From the NCBI GenBank assembly GCA_029258405.1, contig JARHYY010000046.1:1-27031 (forward strand): DNA of 27,031 nucleotides. Reading direction: 5' to 3'. The notes under the pieces are model-generated. The model saw only the letters and a program-made list of their open reading frames with translations, searched no databases and had not been told where the DNA came from. The translations under genes and the position numbers were made by a program. Numbering within the stretch: position 1 is the stretch's first letter; each line of letters starts with the position of its first letter. The DNA is from Helicobacteraceae bacterium. GTDB taxonomy: Bacteria > Campylobacterota > Campylobacteria > Campylobacterales > Helicobacteraceae. Shown here one piece after another: positions 14,643-22,983 of the stretch.

Positions 14643-14846
14643 ATGAAAAAAGATATTCATCCACAATATATTCCTTGTAGGGTAACTTGTGTAACAAGTG
14701 GTAAAGAAATTGAAGTCATGAGCACAAAACCAGAATTGCGTATTGATATTTCATCATTTTGCCACCCATTTTATACAGGTTCTGATAAAGTTGTTGATGC
14801 CACTGGTCGCGTAGAGAAATTTAAACAAAAATACAATTTGAAATAA
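14643..14846 (+). CDS. rpmE: 50S ribosomal protein L31
   Basis: This is a component of the large ribosomal subunit, 67 aa. The family core STKPELRIDIS.FCHPFYTGSDK and the basic C-terminus VEKFKQKYNLK are unmistakable. Of the four zinc-ribbon cysteines of the classic form (16, 18, 37, 40), Cys16 and Cys40 remain while positions 18 and 37 are Thr and Ser; an additional Cys sits at 12. This resembles the H. pylori protein as I recall it, so it is a lineage trait rather than damage. GAGGAG precedes the ATG at good spacing. The stop abuts the GTG start of rsmI. Confidence 0.95.
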   Translation: MKKDIHPQYIPCRVTCVTSGKEIEVMSTKPELRIDISSFCHPFYTGSDKVVDATGRVEKFKQKYNLK

Positions 14847-15668
14847 GTGCTATTTTTTGTGCCTACCCCTATTGGGAATTTGCAAGATATTACTGTTAGG
14901 GCATTAAAACTTATTGAGACATGTGCGGTTATTTTATGTGAAGATAAAAGGGTGGTTTCTTCCTTGCTTAGTCTTTTACATAGTAAAGGGCTTATCGCAC
15001 TTGCTCGCCCTAAGCTTGTAGCTTTACATTCTCATAATGAAAAACGGTTCTTAGAGTGCTTGTCCCCTTCGTTTTTTGAGCAGGATATTTTATATATGAG
15101 TGATGCAGGAATGCCTTGTGTGAGTGATCCTGGTGCTGCTCTTATTTGTTATGCACAACAAAATGATATACCTTATACTGTTTTACCCGGTGCAAGTGCT
15201 GCTCTTAGTGTATTTGTAGCAAGTGGGAGTTTGAATAAAGAGTTTCTTTTCTATGGTTTTCTACCGCATAAGCAGCAACAAAGGAGGCAGGAACTGTTTC
15301 GTTTGTTTGACTTGGAGCAAGATGTCATTATGTATGAATCCCCTCATAGATTGTTTGAGAGTTTAAAGGATATGGCTTATATTAATTCTGCTCGTGAGAT
15401 TTTTATAGCAAAGGAAATGACAAAGCACTATGAATGTTACCATAGAGGAAGCGTGCAAGACATTTTGATATGGCTTGAGGAGCAGGTTGTGCGGGGAGAA
15501 TGGGCTATATTGCTTTATGGCTGTAAGAATAAAGCTACCTTGAGCTTAAACTTACAAGATGTAGAATCTTTAGGGCTTCCACCAAAGATTTATGCTAAAA
15601 TTATTGCTAAAATGCAAAATAGGAACGTTAAAGAATGCTACAGAGAAATTATTGCTTTAAAATCTTAA
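14847..15668 (+). CDS. rsmI: 16S rRNA (cytidine 1402-2'-O)-methyltransferase
   Basis: RsmI methylates the 2'-OH of C1402 in the ribosomal decoding centre using SAM. The 273 residues belong to the tetrapyrrole-methylase fold: PTPIGNLQDITVRAL at residues 6-20, EDKR near 32, MSDAGMPCVSDPGAALI around 85-100, VLPGASAAL near 115, LFYGFLPHK near 138 and MYESPHRL near 170. The start is GTG directly after the rpmE stop, so it depends on coupling with rpmE. No ribosome site of its own is visible beyond the end of rpmE. Confidence 0.93.
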   Translation: MLFFVPTPIGNLQDITVRALKLIETCAVILCEDKRVVSSLLSLLHSKGLIALARPKLVALHSHNEKRFLECLSPSFFEQDILYMSDAGMPCVSDPGAALICYAQQNDIPYTVLPGASAALSVFVASGSLNKEFLFYGFLPHKQQQRRQELFRLFDLEQDVIMYESPHRLFESLKDMAYINSAREIFIAKEMTKHYECYHRGSVQDILIWLEEQVVRGEWAILLYGCKNKATLSLNLQDVESLGLPPKIYAKIIAKMQNRNVKECYREIIALKS

Positions 15669-15685
15669 TGATTTGGTGGTGATTT

Positions 15686-16408
15686 ATGATTGTATATGGA
15701 AAACAAGTTTTTCTTTATATCATTCAAAAGCATTTGGAAAAACTCCAAAGGCTTCTATTATGTAAAAATATTGAACAATCTTTGTATTATAAACTTAAAA
15801 ATAGAGGCATTCTTATAGAGCATGTTGATTCAAAAAAGGCACAAGCACTAGCAAAGGGAGGAAACCACCAAGGGTTTTTGATGGAAATTACTATGCCACA
15901 AGAATTATTGCTCAAGGATATGATGAGTTTTTCGTCGTTGCTTATTTTGGAGGGCATTAGCGATACACATAATATTGGAGCATTGTTTCGTAGTGCCTAT
16001 TGTTTAGGTTTTGCGGGTATTATATTAACGCAAATATCTTCTTTTTCTTATGCGGGAGCGATTAAGACAAGCAGCGGTGCTTTATTAGATGTGCCTTTTT
16101 GCATTTATCAAGACAGCCTTTCTCTATCTCATGAATTAAAAATGGCTCATTTTATGCTTTATGGTGCTATGTCAGGTGGTATTGAATTGAGTTCTTGTTT
16201 TTTGGAAAATAAGAATCTTTCAAAAATTGCTCTCTTTTTAGGGAGTGAAGGAGAGGGTTTGCGTAAAAAACTTATAAAAAAAATGGATTATTGTGTAAGC
16301 GTGCCACTTGAGAATGATTTTAACTCTCTTAATGTAGGGGTTGCAGCAGCAATTTTGATGGATAGGATACGAAATGGAAGACGAAAACAAACAAGAAATA
16401 CAAGATAA
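15686..16408 (+). CDS. SpoU/TrmH-family RNA 2'-O-methyltransferase
   Basis: This is a SAM-dependent RNA methyltransferase with a SPOUT trefoil knot; RlmB (23S G2251) and TrmH-type tRNA enzymes are the main candidates. Of 240 aa, the first 75 or so form a small substrate-binding domain ending in AKGGNHQGFLMEI, which favours the RlmB branch. The three SpoU motifs follow: ILEGISDTHNIGALFRSA, KTSSGALLDVPF, and FLGSEGEGL with VPLENDFNSLNVGVAAAILM. The stop is 32 bases inside the start of the next gene. The gene starts 17 bases after rsmI. Confidence 0.88.
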   Translation: MIVYGKQVFLYIIQKHLEKLQRLLLCKNIEQSLYYKLKNRGILIEHVDSKKAQALAKGGNHQGFLMEITMPQELLLKDMMSFSSLLILEGISDTHNIGALFRSAYCLGFAGIILTQISSFSYAGAIKTSSGALLDVPFCIYQDSLSLSHELKMAHFMLYGAMSGGIELSSCFLENKNLSKIALFLGSEGEGLRKKLIKKMDYCVSVPLENDFNSLNVGVAAAILMDRIRNGRRKQTRNTR

Positions 16409-17363
16409 TAATGATAATGTTCAAGATAATAAAAATGAACTCCATGATGATTCAATAAAACAACAAGAAGAGAGAAAGCAGCAAATATATGCTATTTTTC
16501 AACAATTACAAGAAAAAAATACTTTAGAAGATATTCATAAAAAAACACATATTGCACTTTTCAAACTTGAAGCAATATTTAATTGTGATTACGAACAATT
16601 TGATAGAACAATTGCTATTGGCTTTATAAGGATATTAGAGCGGGAGTATCATATTGATCTTGAAATATGGATTAAAGATTATGATGAATATTGCCAAACC
16701 CATGGACTTTTTAAGCGAGATGAATACGATACACATTCTGTTGGAGATGTGAGTGTTAAAATTGATCGCTATGAAAAAAGGGCTTCGAGCAAATGGCTCA
16801 ATATTGCTATAGCTGTTATTGTAATTATTGTGGGCGGATGGTACTTATTTTCACAATATTATGAAGATTCTCCTTTACCAAACGCAGATACTTATAAGAA
16901 TACAGATAATAGCACAGATATTGATGATGACACCAACAATACGGATACAGCAAACAATGAAACAGTAGATACTGAAGATAATGCAACCACCATTGAAGAG
17001 AATGTCGAGAATAATCAAACGCAAGAAAATAATACAACCCAAGAGGTTGCTTTGATTGATGAAGAAATTGTATTTAGTGTTGATGATGCTGTTTCGGGAA
17101 AACAATTATGGCTTGGAGTTCTTCGCGTAGAGAGCAAGAAACGAACACAGCATATTGTTGTTGGCTCACTCAATATTAAAGGAGGAGAACCTACTTTATT
17201 TGTTACTGGACATGGAAAATTTAATGTAAAGATTAATGGGCAAGATGATTCTTTGCGGCTTAATGGAAGCTCTCCTGTTTATCTTTACTATAACCCGGGC
17301 GAACAAATACGGGTAGTTACTGATTCTGAGTTTAAAAAAATTAATAATGGGCGTGGTTGGTAA
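16374..17363 (+). CDS. RodZ-like membrane protein with helix-turn-helix domain
   Basis: The 329 residues show the RodZ plan: a charged N-terminal leader (1-37), a helix-turn-helix domain of the HTH_25 type (about 38-110, with NTLEDIHKKTHIALFKLEAI and IGFIRILEREYHI), one membrane span (about 143-161), a long Asn/Thr/Asp/Glu-rich linker (about 168-225), and a beta-rich periplasmic domain (about 227-325). RodZ links the MreB filament to the cell-wall elongation machinery. The linker is unusually acidic and asparagine-rich, built from simple AAT/GAT/ACA codons, and may vary in length. The start at ATG 16374 has AGGAT upstream and overlaps the methyltransferase gene by 35 bases. Orthology to RodZ rather than another HTH-membrane protein is inferred from architecture. 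Confidence 0.65.
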   Translation: MEDENKQEIQDNNDNVQDNKNELHDDSIKQQEERKQQIYAIFQQLQEKNTLEDIHKKTHIALFKLEAIFNCDYEQFDRTIAIGFIRILEREYHIDLEIWIKDYDEYCQTHGLFKRDEYDTHSVGDVSVKIDRYEKRASSKWLNIAIAVIVIIVGGWYLFSQYYEDSPLPNADTYKNTDNSTDIDDDTNNTDTANNETVDTEDNATTIEENVENNQTQENNTTQEVALIDEEIVFSVDDAVSGKQLWLGVLRVESKKRTQHIVVGSLNIKGGEPTLFVTGHGKFNVKINGQDDSLRLNGSSPVYLYYNPGEQIRVVTDSEFKKINNGRGW

Positions 17364-17365
17364 AA

Positions 17366-18205
17366 GTGTATCAATGCTTTTTGAATAAATTTATCTTTGT
17401 GCTATTAAGTGTTTATGGAGCGTTGTATGCACAAGATATGGAGAGTGTATTGCGTGGGCTTTTAGATAATAAAACTTTTGAAAAAAATCGCTCTTTTATT
17501 ATTGGTGGTCTTTTTAGAAATCCACAATTATATAGAAATGAATATGGAATTGATTATCCTAAAATTCTTATTCGCCTTAAAGAAAATGGGCTTTTAAAGC
17601 TTAGCACATCATCACCTAGGGCTTTTAGAATCCATATAGAAGCTCATGATACCCCTATTTTTGTAACGCGTTCTGTGCAAAATGCACTAAAATCATTGGG
17701 TTATTATTATGCTACTCCTATTCAAGCAGAATTTATTGACGGGTATTTTCATTTGGTGATGTTAATGAATGCAGAAAGTGCCCTAGACCCTGTGAGTTTT
17801 ATTCTAGAGCTTGAAAAATATGGCTATCGCATAAGCTCTATTAAAAGGACAAATGATATTACTTGGCGTTATGTGCTTGTTTTGAAATATCCTAAAATTC
17901 CAGAAGCAATTCCATTGGAATATGATATTGAAGTTGCTCAAGGAAGCCTTAAAGGTGAATATTGGTATGCCACATCGCGACAAAAGGGAGTATTTGCATT
18001 TAGCTCGCTTGATAGTCGTATTATTTATCCTGAAGTGGCTATGTATGATGCAGCATTGCAACTTATTTCTATCGAAAAACCAAAGCAAAATAGCGATGGG
18101 GAATACAGAGTTACTATACCGAGTAAAGTTGTTTTTTTACGCTTGAGCGATCAATATACACCTTCTAATATCAAAACAGGGATTAGGGCTGTTTTGAGAC
18201 AATAA
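17366..18205 (+). CDS. Secreted protein of unknown function
   Basis: Family not recognised. The protein starts with a signal peptide (core FIFVLLSVYGALYA, cleavage expected after ALYA-Q) followed by about 255 mostly polar residues, rich in beta-type sequence in the second half (YRVTIPSKVVFLRLSDQY near the end). It is probably periplasmic; no lipobox or membrane span follows. The frame can start at TTG 17357, GTG 17366 or TTG 17378. GTG 17366 is chosen because it lies just after the upstream stop and gives a normal signal peptide, but no strong ribosome site marks any of them. Its place right behind the RodZ-like gene suggests an envelope role. Confidence 0.6.
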   Translation: MYQCFLNKFIFVLLSVYGALYAQDMESVLRGLLDNKTFEKNRSFIIGGLFRNPQLYRNEYGIDYPKILIRLKENGLLKLSTSSPRAFRIHIEAHDTPIFVTRSVQNALKSLGYYYATPIQAEFIDGYFHLVMLMNAESALDPVSFILELEKYGYRISSIKRTNDITWRYVLVLKYPKIPEAIPLEYDIEVAQGSLKGEYWYATSRQKGVFAFSSLDSRIIYPEVAMYDAALQLISIEKPKQNSDGEYRVTIPSKVVFLRLSDQYTPSNIKTGIRAVLRQ

Positions 18206-18226
18206 ATAATTTGATGGAGGGAAAGC

Positions 18227-19447
18227 ATGTTTGATGAAATTCAGTTTGACAAAATGAATAGGTTACCTAAATATGTGTTTGCAGCTATTAATGAAATTAA
18301 ATTGCAAATGAGGCAAAATAATGAAGATGTTATTGATTTTAGTATGGGCAATCCTGATGGTCAAACTCCTCAACATATTATCGATAAACTTTGTGAAGCA
18401 GCTCAAAAGCCTAAGAATCATGGATATTCAGCGAGCAAGGGTATATATAAACTCCGCTTAGCAATATGTAATTGGTATAAACATAAATATGGTGTTGATT
18501 TAGAACCAGACACAGAATCTTGTGTTTCTTTAGGCTCAAAAGAAGGATATGTGCATTTGATACAAGCGATTACGAATATTGGCGATAATGCTATTGTTTC
18601 AGAGCCTATGTACCCCATACACTACTATGCTTTTATCATTGTAGGAGCAAATGTTACAAAATTCAGCTTAAAATGGAATGAAAAATATGAGCTTGATGAA
18701 GAGCAGTATTTTAAAGATTTAAAAAGGGCATTAAAAGAAGTGCTCCCCAAACCAAAATTTGTAAGTGTAAATTTTCCGCATAATCCAACCACTGTAACGG
18801 TCACAAAAGAATTTTATGAAAAATTAGTTGCCCTTGCTCAAAAAGAGCGGTTTTATATTATTAGTGATATAGCATATGCTGATTTAACCTTTGATGGCTA
18901 TAAAACACCTTCTATTCTGGAAGTTGAGGGAGCAAAGGATGTTGCTGTAGAGAGCTTTACACTCTCAAAGAGTTATAATATGGCAGGTTGGCGTATAGGC
19001 TTTATGGTGGGCAATAAAAGAATGATAGAAGCTTTGCAGAAAATTAAAAGCTGGGTTGATTATGGCATTTACACTCCTATGCAAATTGCTGCTACTATCG
19101 CTTTAAATGAGCAGCAGCTTTGCGTAGAAGAGATTAAAAATCGGTATTCATCGCGAATGGAAGTATTGGTTAAAAGCTTTAGCGAAGCAGGTTGGGAGAT
19201 GCAAAAACCTCAAGCAACAATGTTTATTTGGGCAAAAATTCCAGAAATTGCCCAAAAAATGGGTAGCTTAGAGTTTAGTAAAAGATTACTCAAAGAAGCT
19301 AAGGTTGCTGTAAGTCCCGGTGTTGGCTTTGGTGAAACAGGTGAAGGCTATGTTCGCTTGGCACTCATTGAAAATGAAAAGCGTATTCGTCAAGCAGCAA
19401 GGAATGTTAAATACTTTTTAAAAAATTTGGAAAGCGAGAATAATTAA
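18227..19447 (+). CDS. alaC: AlaC-like class I aminotransferase
   Basis: This is a PLP-dependent aminotransferase of 406 aa that closely follows the E. coli AlaC pattern (alanine-pyruvate-glutamate transfer): DFSMGNPDG at 37-45, HGYSASKGI at 65-73, GSKEG at 103-107, FPHNPTT at 183-189, SDIAYAD at 213-219, the catalytic Lys248 in FTLSKSYNMAGWRIGFMVGN, and Arg256. The same family includes aspartate and LL-diaminopimelate aminotransferases, so another substrate is possible. GGAGGG-like sequence precedes ATG 18227. Its stop overlaps the hom start as TAATG, tying it to homoserine synthesis; a role with aspartate-family amino acids would fit equally well. Confidence 0.8.
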   Translation: MFDEIQFDKMNRLPKYVFAAINEIKLQMRQNNEDVIDFSMGNPDGQTPQHIIDKLCEAAQKPKNHGYSASKGIYKLRLAICNWYKHKYGVDLEPDTESCVSLGSKEGYVHLIQAITNIGDNAIVSEPMYPIHYYAFIIVGANVTKFSLKWNEKYELDEEQYFKDLKRALKEVLPKPKFVSVNFPHNPTTVTVTKEFYEKLVALAQKERFYIISDIAYADLTFDGYKTPSILEVEGAKDVAVESFTLSKSYNMAGWRIGFMVGNKRMIEALQKIKSWVDYGIYTPMQIAATIALNEQQLCVEEIKNRYSSRMEVLVKSFSEAGWEMQKPQATMFIWAKIPEIAQKMGSLEFSKRLLKEAKVAVSPGVGFGETGEGYVRLALIENEKRIRQAARNVKYFLKNLESENN

Positions 19448-20703
19448 TGCGTATAGGGATTGTTGGTTTGGGTGTTGTTGGAAGCAGTGTTGTGAATATT
19501 CTACAGAACAATCAAACCATTATTAGTGCTCGTGCAGGCGAGGAGATAATACCCTTAAAAGCTGTGGTGCGCTCTTTGTCAAAAAAAAGAAATGTTCAAA
19601 ATATTGCCTTAAGCACAGATATTAATTCCGTTTTAGGTGATAGCTCTATTGATACTATTGTTGAGCTTATGGGTGGTGTTGAAGAGGCATACGAAGTGGC
19701 AAAAAAAGCTTTATTAGCTGGAAAAAGGCTAGTAACAGCAAATAAAGCATTGCTAGCTTATTATCGTTATGAACTCCAAGAAATTGCTCATAGTATCCCG
19801 ATTGGTTTTGAAGCAAGTGTTGCTGGAGGGATTCCTATTATCAAAGCCCTAAGAGATGGTTTAGGTGCTAATCAAATATTAGAGATTTGTGGAATATTAA
19901 ATGGTACTTGTAATTATATATTAACAAAAATGTTCCATGACAATATTGCATACGCTGATGCCTTAAGAGAAGCACAGCTTTTAGGATATGCTGAAGCTGA
20001 TCCTAGCTCTGATGTTGAAGGTTTTGATGCTGCTCATAAATTATTAATATTAGCAAGCATTGCTTATGGTGTCCATGGACGACCCGATGATATTCTTATT
20101 GAAGGGATAACGCGTATCACCCATGATGAAATTGCGTTTGCACAAGAGTTTGGTTATAGTCTAAAGCTTTTAGGGATAGCTAAAAAAAGAGGAGAACAAA
20201 TAGAGCTACGAACACATCCAGCTTTTATACCCAATAGTGCTATGATGAGCAGAATTGATGGTGTAATGAATGGTGTAAGTGTTGTTGGGGATTGTGTTGG
20301 TGAAACTATTTATTATGGTGCTGGTGCTGGAGGAAATGCAACAGCAAGTGCTGTTATTTCCGATTTAATTGAAATTGCTCGGAGTAAAGGCTCTCCTATG
20401 CTAGGCTTTAAAAAGCCCCTTGAAACAGGATTGCGTATCTTTCCTAAAAAAGAGATACAAACACGCTATTATCTTAAAATAGAGGTATGCGATAAGGCTG
20501 GAGTGTTGGCACAAATAGCACAAATTTTAAGCGAAGAGCATATTTCTATTAGCTCTCTCTTGCAGAAAAAAAGCACAAAAGGGGCAAAGATTCTACTCTC
20601 AACACATGAGGCTTTTGAAAAGCACATTGAACTTGCCCTCAAACGCCTAGAACAATTAAGCGTTGTTTTAAGTGAGCCTCTTATGGTACGCATTAAAGAT
20701 TGA
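19447..20703 (+). CDS. hom: Homoserine dehydrogenase
   Basis: This enzyme reduces aspartate semialdehyde to homoserine with NAD(P)H, on the route to threonine and methionine. The 418 residues contain a nucleotide fold at the start (GIVGLGVVGSSV, residues 4-15), the conserved VTANKALLAYY, the substrate stretch ASVAGGIPIIKALRDGLG and GILNGTCNYI, and YAEADPSSDVEGFDAAHKL with the catalytic acids. A C-terminal ACT domain (about 337-411, VCDKAGVLAQIAQIL) is the usual site for threonine feedback. The start overlaps the aminotransferase stop by one base. Confidence 0.95.
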   Translation: MRIGIVGLGVVGSSVVNILQNNQTIISARAGEEIIPLKAVVRSLSKKRNVQNIALSTDINSVLGDSSIDTIVELMGGVEEAYEVAKKALLAGKRLVTANKALLAYYRYELQEIAHSIPIGFEASVAGGIPIIKALRDGLGANQILEICGILNGTCNYILTKMFHDNIAYADALREAQLLGYAEADPSSDVEGFDAAHKLLILASIAYGVHGRPDDILIEGITRITHDEIAFAQEFGYSLKLLGIAKKRGEQIELRTHPAFIPNSAMMSRIDGVMNGVSVVGDCVGETIYYGAGAGGNATASAVISDLIEIARSKGSPMLGFKKPLETGLRIFPKKEIQTRYYLKIEVCDKAGVLAQIAQILSEEHISISSLLQKKSTKGAKILLSTHEAFEKHIELALKRLEQLSVVLSEPLMVRIKD

Positions 20704-20704
20704 C

Positions 20705-21031
20705 ATGAGTCGCAAAAAAGGAAATATAGCTGAAGATTTAGCGGTGTCATATTTGCAAGAGAAAGGGTTTTTGATATTAGAGCGTAATTTTTATACATTA
20801 TTTGGTGAGATAGATATTATTGCTCAACATGGAAGGGTTATGCATTTTATTGAAGTAAAAAGCGGAAATAATTTTGAGCCAATATATAATGTTACTCCAA
20901 AAAAACTAGAAAAAATTTTTAAAAGTATTCAAGTGTATATGCTGAAAAATAAGCTTGATATAGCCTATTGTATTGATGTTGTAATACTGAGTAAAAATAG
21001 AATTGAATTTATTGAAAATATTACTTTATAG
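20705..21031 (+). CDS. YraN/UPF0102 family protein, nuclease-like fold
   Basis: This is a short protein of 108 aa with the UPF0102 pattern. KGNIAEDLAVSYLQEKGF at the N-terminus is followed by the Holliday-junction-resolvase-like core GEIDIIA (Glu35, Asp37) and FIEVKSG (Glu50, Lys52), the metal-binding acid and ExK pair of the endonuclease fold. The biochemical role of the family is not settled. The frame extends back to 20672, but ATG 20705, two bases after the hom stop, matches the family's usual MSRKKG-type start. Translation is probably coupled to hom. Confidence 0.85.
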   Translation: MSRKKGNIAEDLAVSYLQEKGFLILERNFYTLFGEIDIIAQHGRVMHFIEVKSGNNFEPIYNVTPKKLEKIFKSIQVYMLKNKLDIAYCIDVVILSKNRIEFIENITL

Positions 21032-21047
21032 GTTAAACAAAATAGTG

Positions 21048-21053
21048 TATAAT
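21048..21053 (+). promoter_or_regulatory. trxA promoter -10
   Basis: A consensus TATAAT lies 43-48 bases upstream of the trxA ATG, in a 64-base gap that follows the yraN-like gene. AAGGAG at 21085-21090 then precedes the start at ideal spacing. A separate promoter for trxA is therefore likely. Confidence 0.6.
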
Positions 21054-21095
21054 ATAAATATATTTTTCTATAAACTAACTATTTAAGGAGAAACA

Positions 21096-21419
21096 ATGAG
21101 TAGTGAACATGTGAAAAATCTTACACAAGAAAATTATGATGCTGAAATTAATCAAGGTGTTGTTTTGGTTGATTTTTGGGCACCTTGGTGCGGTCCTTGT
21201 CGGATGTTAGCCCCTGTGATCGATCAGCTTGCTGAACAATATAAGGGCAGGGCGAGCATATGCAAGGTAAATGTTGATGAGCAACAAGAATTAGCGGGCA
21301 AAAATGGAGTAAAAGGCATACCTGCTATTTTTTTCTATAAAGATGGCAAGGTTGTTGATACACATGTGGGTGCTGCAAGTAAGGCGATTTTTGAGGAGAA
21401 GCTTAATAAGATTCTTTAA
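21096..21419 (+). CDS. trxA: Thioredoxin
   Basis: This is a cytoplasmic disulfide reductase of 107 aa. The active site WAPWCGPC places the reactive cysteines at 32 and 35. The cis-proline is in GVKGIPAIFFY near residue 76, and the buried Asp is in VDFWAP. It is reduced by thioredoxin reductase, whose gene follows after one intervening gene. It has its own -10 and a strong ribosome site, so it is likely highly expressed. Confidence 0.97.
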   Translation: MSSEHVKNLTQENYDAEINQGVVLVDFWAPWCGPCRMLAPVIDQLAEQYKGRASICKVNVDEQQELAGKNGVKGIPAIFFYKDGKVVDTHVGAASKAIFEEKLNKIL

Positions 21420-21932
21420 ATGATTGCAGAAAAAAAGGAGGGCTGTTGCTCTCCTAAAACATTAATTTTTACACCAATTATTACTTTTGTTTTTGCAGCT
21501 ATGTCTTATTATTATTTTCAATATAATTATAGCCGTTTTGCTAAAGTAGATTTTAATGAATGGATACTATATACTCAAGATTCTCTTTTTTTGCCTTTGC
21601 AAAATCGCTATAAAATGATCTTTTATAGCTCCAATATAGAAGAGCAGCTTCAGTATATCCATTCCTTAAAAGGCGATAGTAAGGAAGGTGTTTTAGCACT
21701 TGATTTTCATCAGAATCGCTCTTTTGTTTCTGACGAGCATAAAATATATGTAACTTCTGGAATTAATACTATTTTATTATATGCTTTTCATTTTAAGGTT
21801 TCTCGCTTGCCAGCAGAGATCATTGTAGAGCGAAAACAAGATAAGTTTTTCCAAGTTTCTGCACTTAGGCAGATTAGTAGTGGAGAAATTAAATTAGCCA
21901 TACATGAATCACAAAACAACTATGACAAATAA
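21420..21932 (+). CDS. Membrane-anchored protein of unknown function between trxA and trxB
   Basis: Family not recognised. The 170 residues contain one hydrophobic span (about 15-34, LIFTPIITFVFAAMSYYYF) and then about 135 residues that would lie in the periplasm. A Cys pair GCC (9-10) sits in the short cytoplasmic leader. The distal part has alternating hydrophobic residues and looks beta-rich. ATG directly abuts the trxA stop, so translation must be coupled; this and its position between trxA and trxB suggest a link to redox biology, which no visible motif proves. There is no CxxC in the exported part. Confidence 0.65.
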   Translation: MIAEKKEGCCSPKTLIFTPIITFVFAAMSYYYFQYNYSRFAKVDFNEWILYTQDSLFLPLQNRYKMIFYSSNIEEQLQYIHSLKGDSKEGVLALDFHQNRSFVSDEHKIYVTSGINTILLYAFHFKVSRLPAEIIVERKQDKFFQVSALRQISSGEIKLAIHESQNNYDK

Positions 21933-21970
21933 TATTAAAAGATAATTTTTATTGAATAATAAGCTATTGT

Positions 21971-22006
21971 AATGCTATTATAGCATTAACACAAGCAAAT
22001 TTGTGT
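21971..22006. repeat. Two short hairpins in the trxB leader region
   Basis: AATGCTA (21971-21977) pairs perfectly with TAGCATT (21981-21987) around a three-base loop. ACACAA (21989-21994) pairs with TTGTGT (22001-22006). A wider pair, ATTGAATAAT (21951-21960) with ATTATATTCAAT (22007-22018), nests both with two unpaired bases. The cluster lies just before the trxB ribosome site and could be a leader structure or operator; it lacks a terminator U-run. Confidence 0.45.
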
Positions 22007-22035
22007 ATTATATTCAATAATACTAAGGAGTTTTT

Positions 22036-22974
22036 ATGTTAGATATCGCAATTATAGGCGGTGGTCCAGCTGGTCTAAGTGCAGGTTTGTATGCAACTCG
22101 TGGTGGCGCTAAAGAAGTGGTTATGTTTGAACGAGGAATGCCCGGCGGGCAGATTACGGGGAGTAGTGAAATTGAAAATTACCCGGGTGTTGCTCAAGTG
22201 CTTTCTGGTGTTGATTTTATGCAACCTTGGCAGGAACAATGTTTTCGCTTTGGATTAAAGAGTGATCAAAAGAACATTCAAAGAATAAGCAAAGAGGATA
22301 GTCATTTTGTTATCCATACAGACAATAATGAAACATATAAAGCAAAATCTGTAATTGTTGCTACCGGAGGAACTCCTAGAAGATCTGGTGTTAAAGGTGA
22401 AGATAAGTTTTATGGACGAGGCATTAGTACTTGTGCAACTTGTGATGGTTTTTTCTATAAAGGGCAAGAAGTAGGTGTTCTTGGTGGTGGAGATACAGCC
22501 CTTGAGGAAGCTTTATTTCTTTCTGAAATATGCAAAAAAGTAACTGTATTGCATCGCCGAAATGAATTTAGAGCAGCACCTGTAACGATTGCTAAGGCAC
22601 AAGCAAAAGATAATATTATATTTAAAACCCCTGTTATCATTGATGAGGTTTTAGGCGATAATAATGGCGTAACAGGTGTTCAATTTACAAATAAGGACAC
22701 AAAACAACAAGAAACATTAGAAATAAGCGGTTTATTTATTTTTGTAGGGTATGATGTCAATAATCAAATATTATTACAAGAGGATGGGAACTTTCTTTGT
22801 GCAATGTCTGAATTTGGAGAAGCAATTGTTGATTTAAATATGAAAACAAATGTTAATGGGCTTTTTGTGGCTGGGGATATGCGTATTCATGCAGCTAAAC
22901 AGGTTGTATGTGCTGCTGGAGATGGTGCAAGAGCTGCATTGAGTGCTTTAGCTTTCTTGGAGCATTCAAAGTAA
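22036..22974 (+). CDS. trxB: Thioredoxin reductase
   Basis: This FAD enzyme transfers electrons from NADPH to thioredoxin. It has 312 aa, the normal length. The FAD-binding GGGPAGLSAG begins at residue 8, the redox-active CATC is at 133-136, the NADPH fold GGGDTALEEA is at 150-159, and the second FAD motif GLFVAGDMR is near residue 275. AAGGAG precedes the ATG. It is separated from trxA by one membrane-protein gene and a 103-base gap with hairpins, and followed after nine bases by dapB. Confidence 0.96.
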   Translation: MLDIAIIGGGPAGLSAGLYATRGGAKEVVMFERGMPGGQITGSSEIENYPGVAQVLSGVDFMQPWQEQCFRFGLKSDQKNIQRISKEDSHFVIHTDNNETYKAKSVIVATGGTPRRSGVKGEDKFYGRGISTCATCDGFFYKGQEVGVLGGGDTALEEALFLSEICKKVTVLHRRNEFRAAPVTIAKAQAKDNIIFKTPVIIDEVLGDNNGVTGVQFTNKDTKQQETLEISGLFIFVGYDVNNQILLQEDGNFLCAMSEFGEAIVDLNMKTNVNGLFVAGDMRIHAAKQVVCAAGDGARAALSALAFLEHSK

Positions 22975-22983
22975 GGAGAATAA

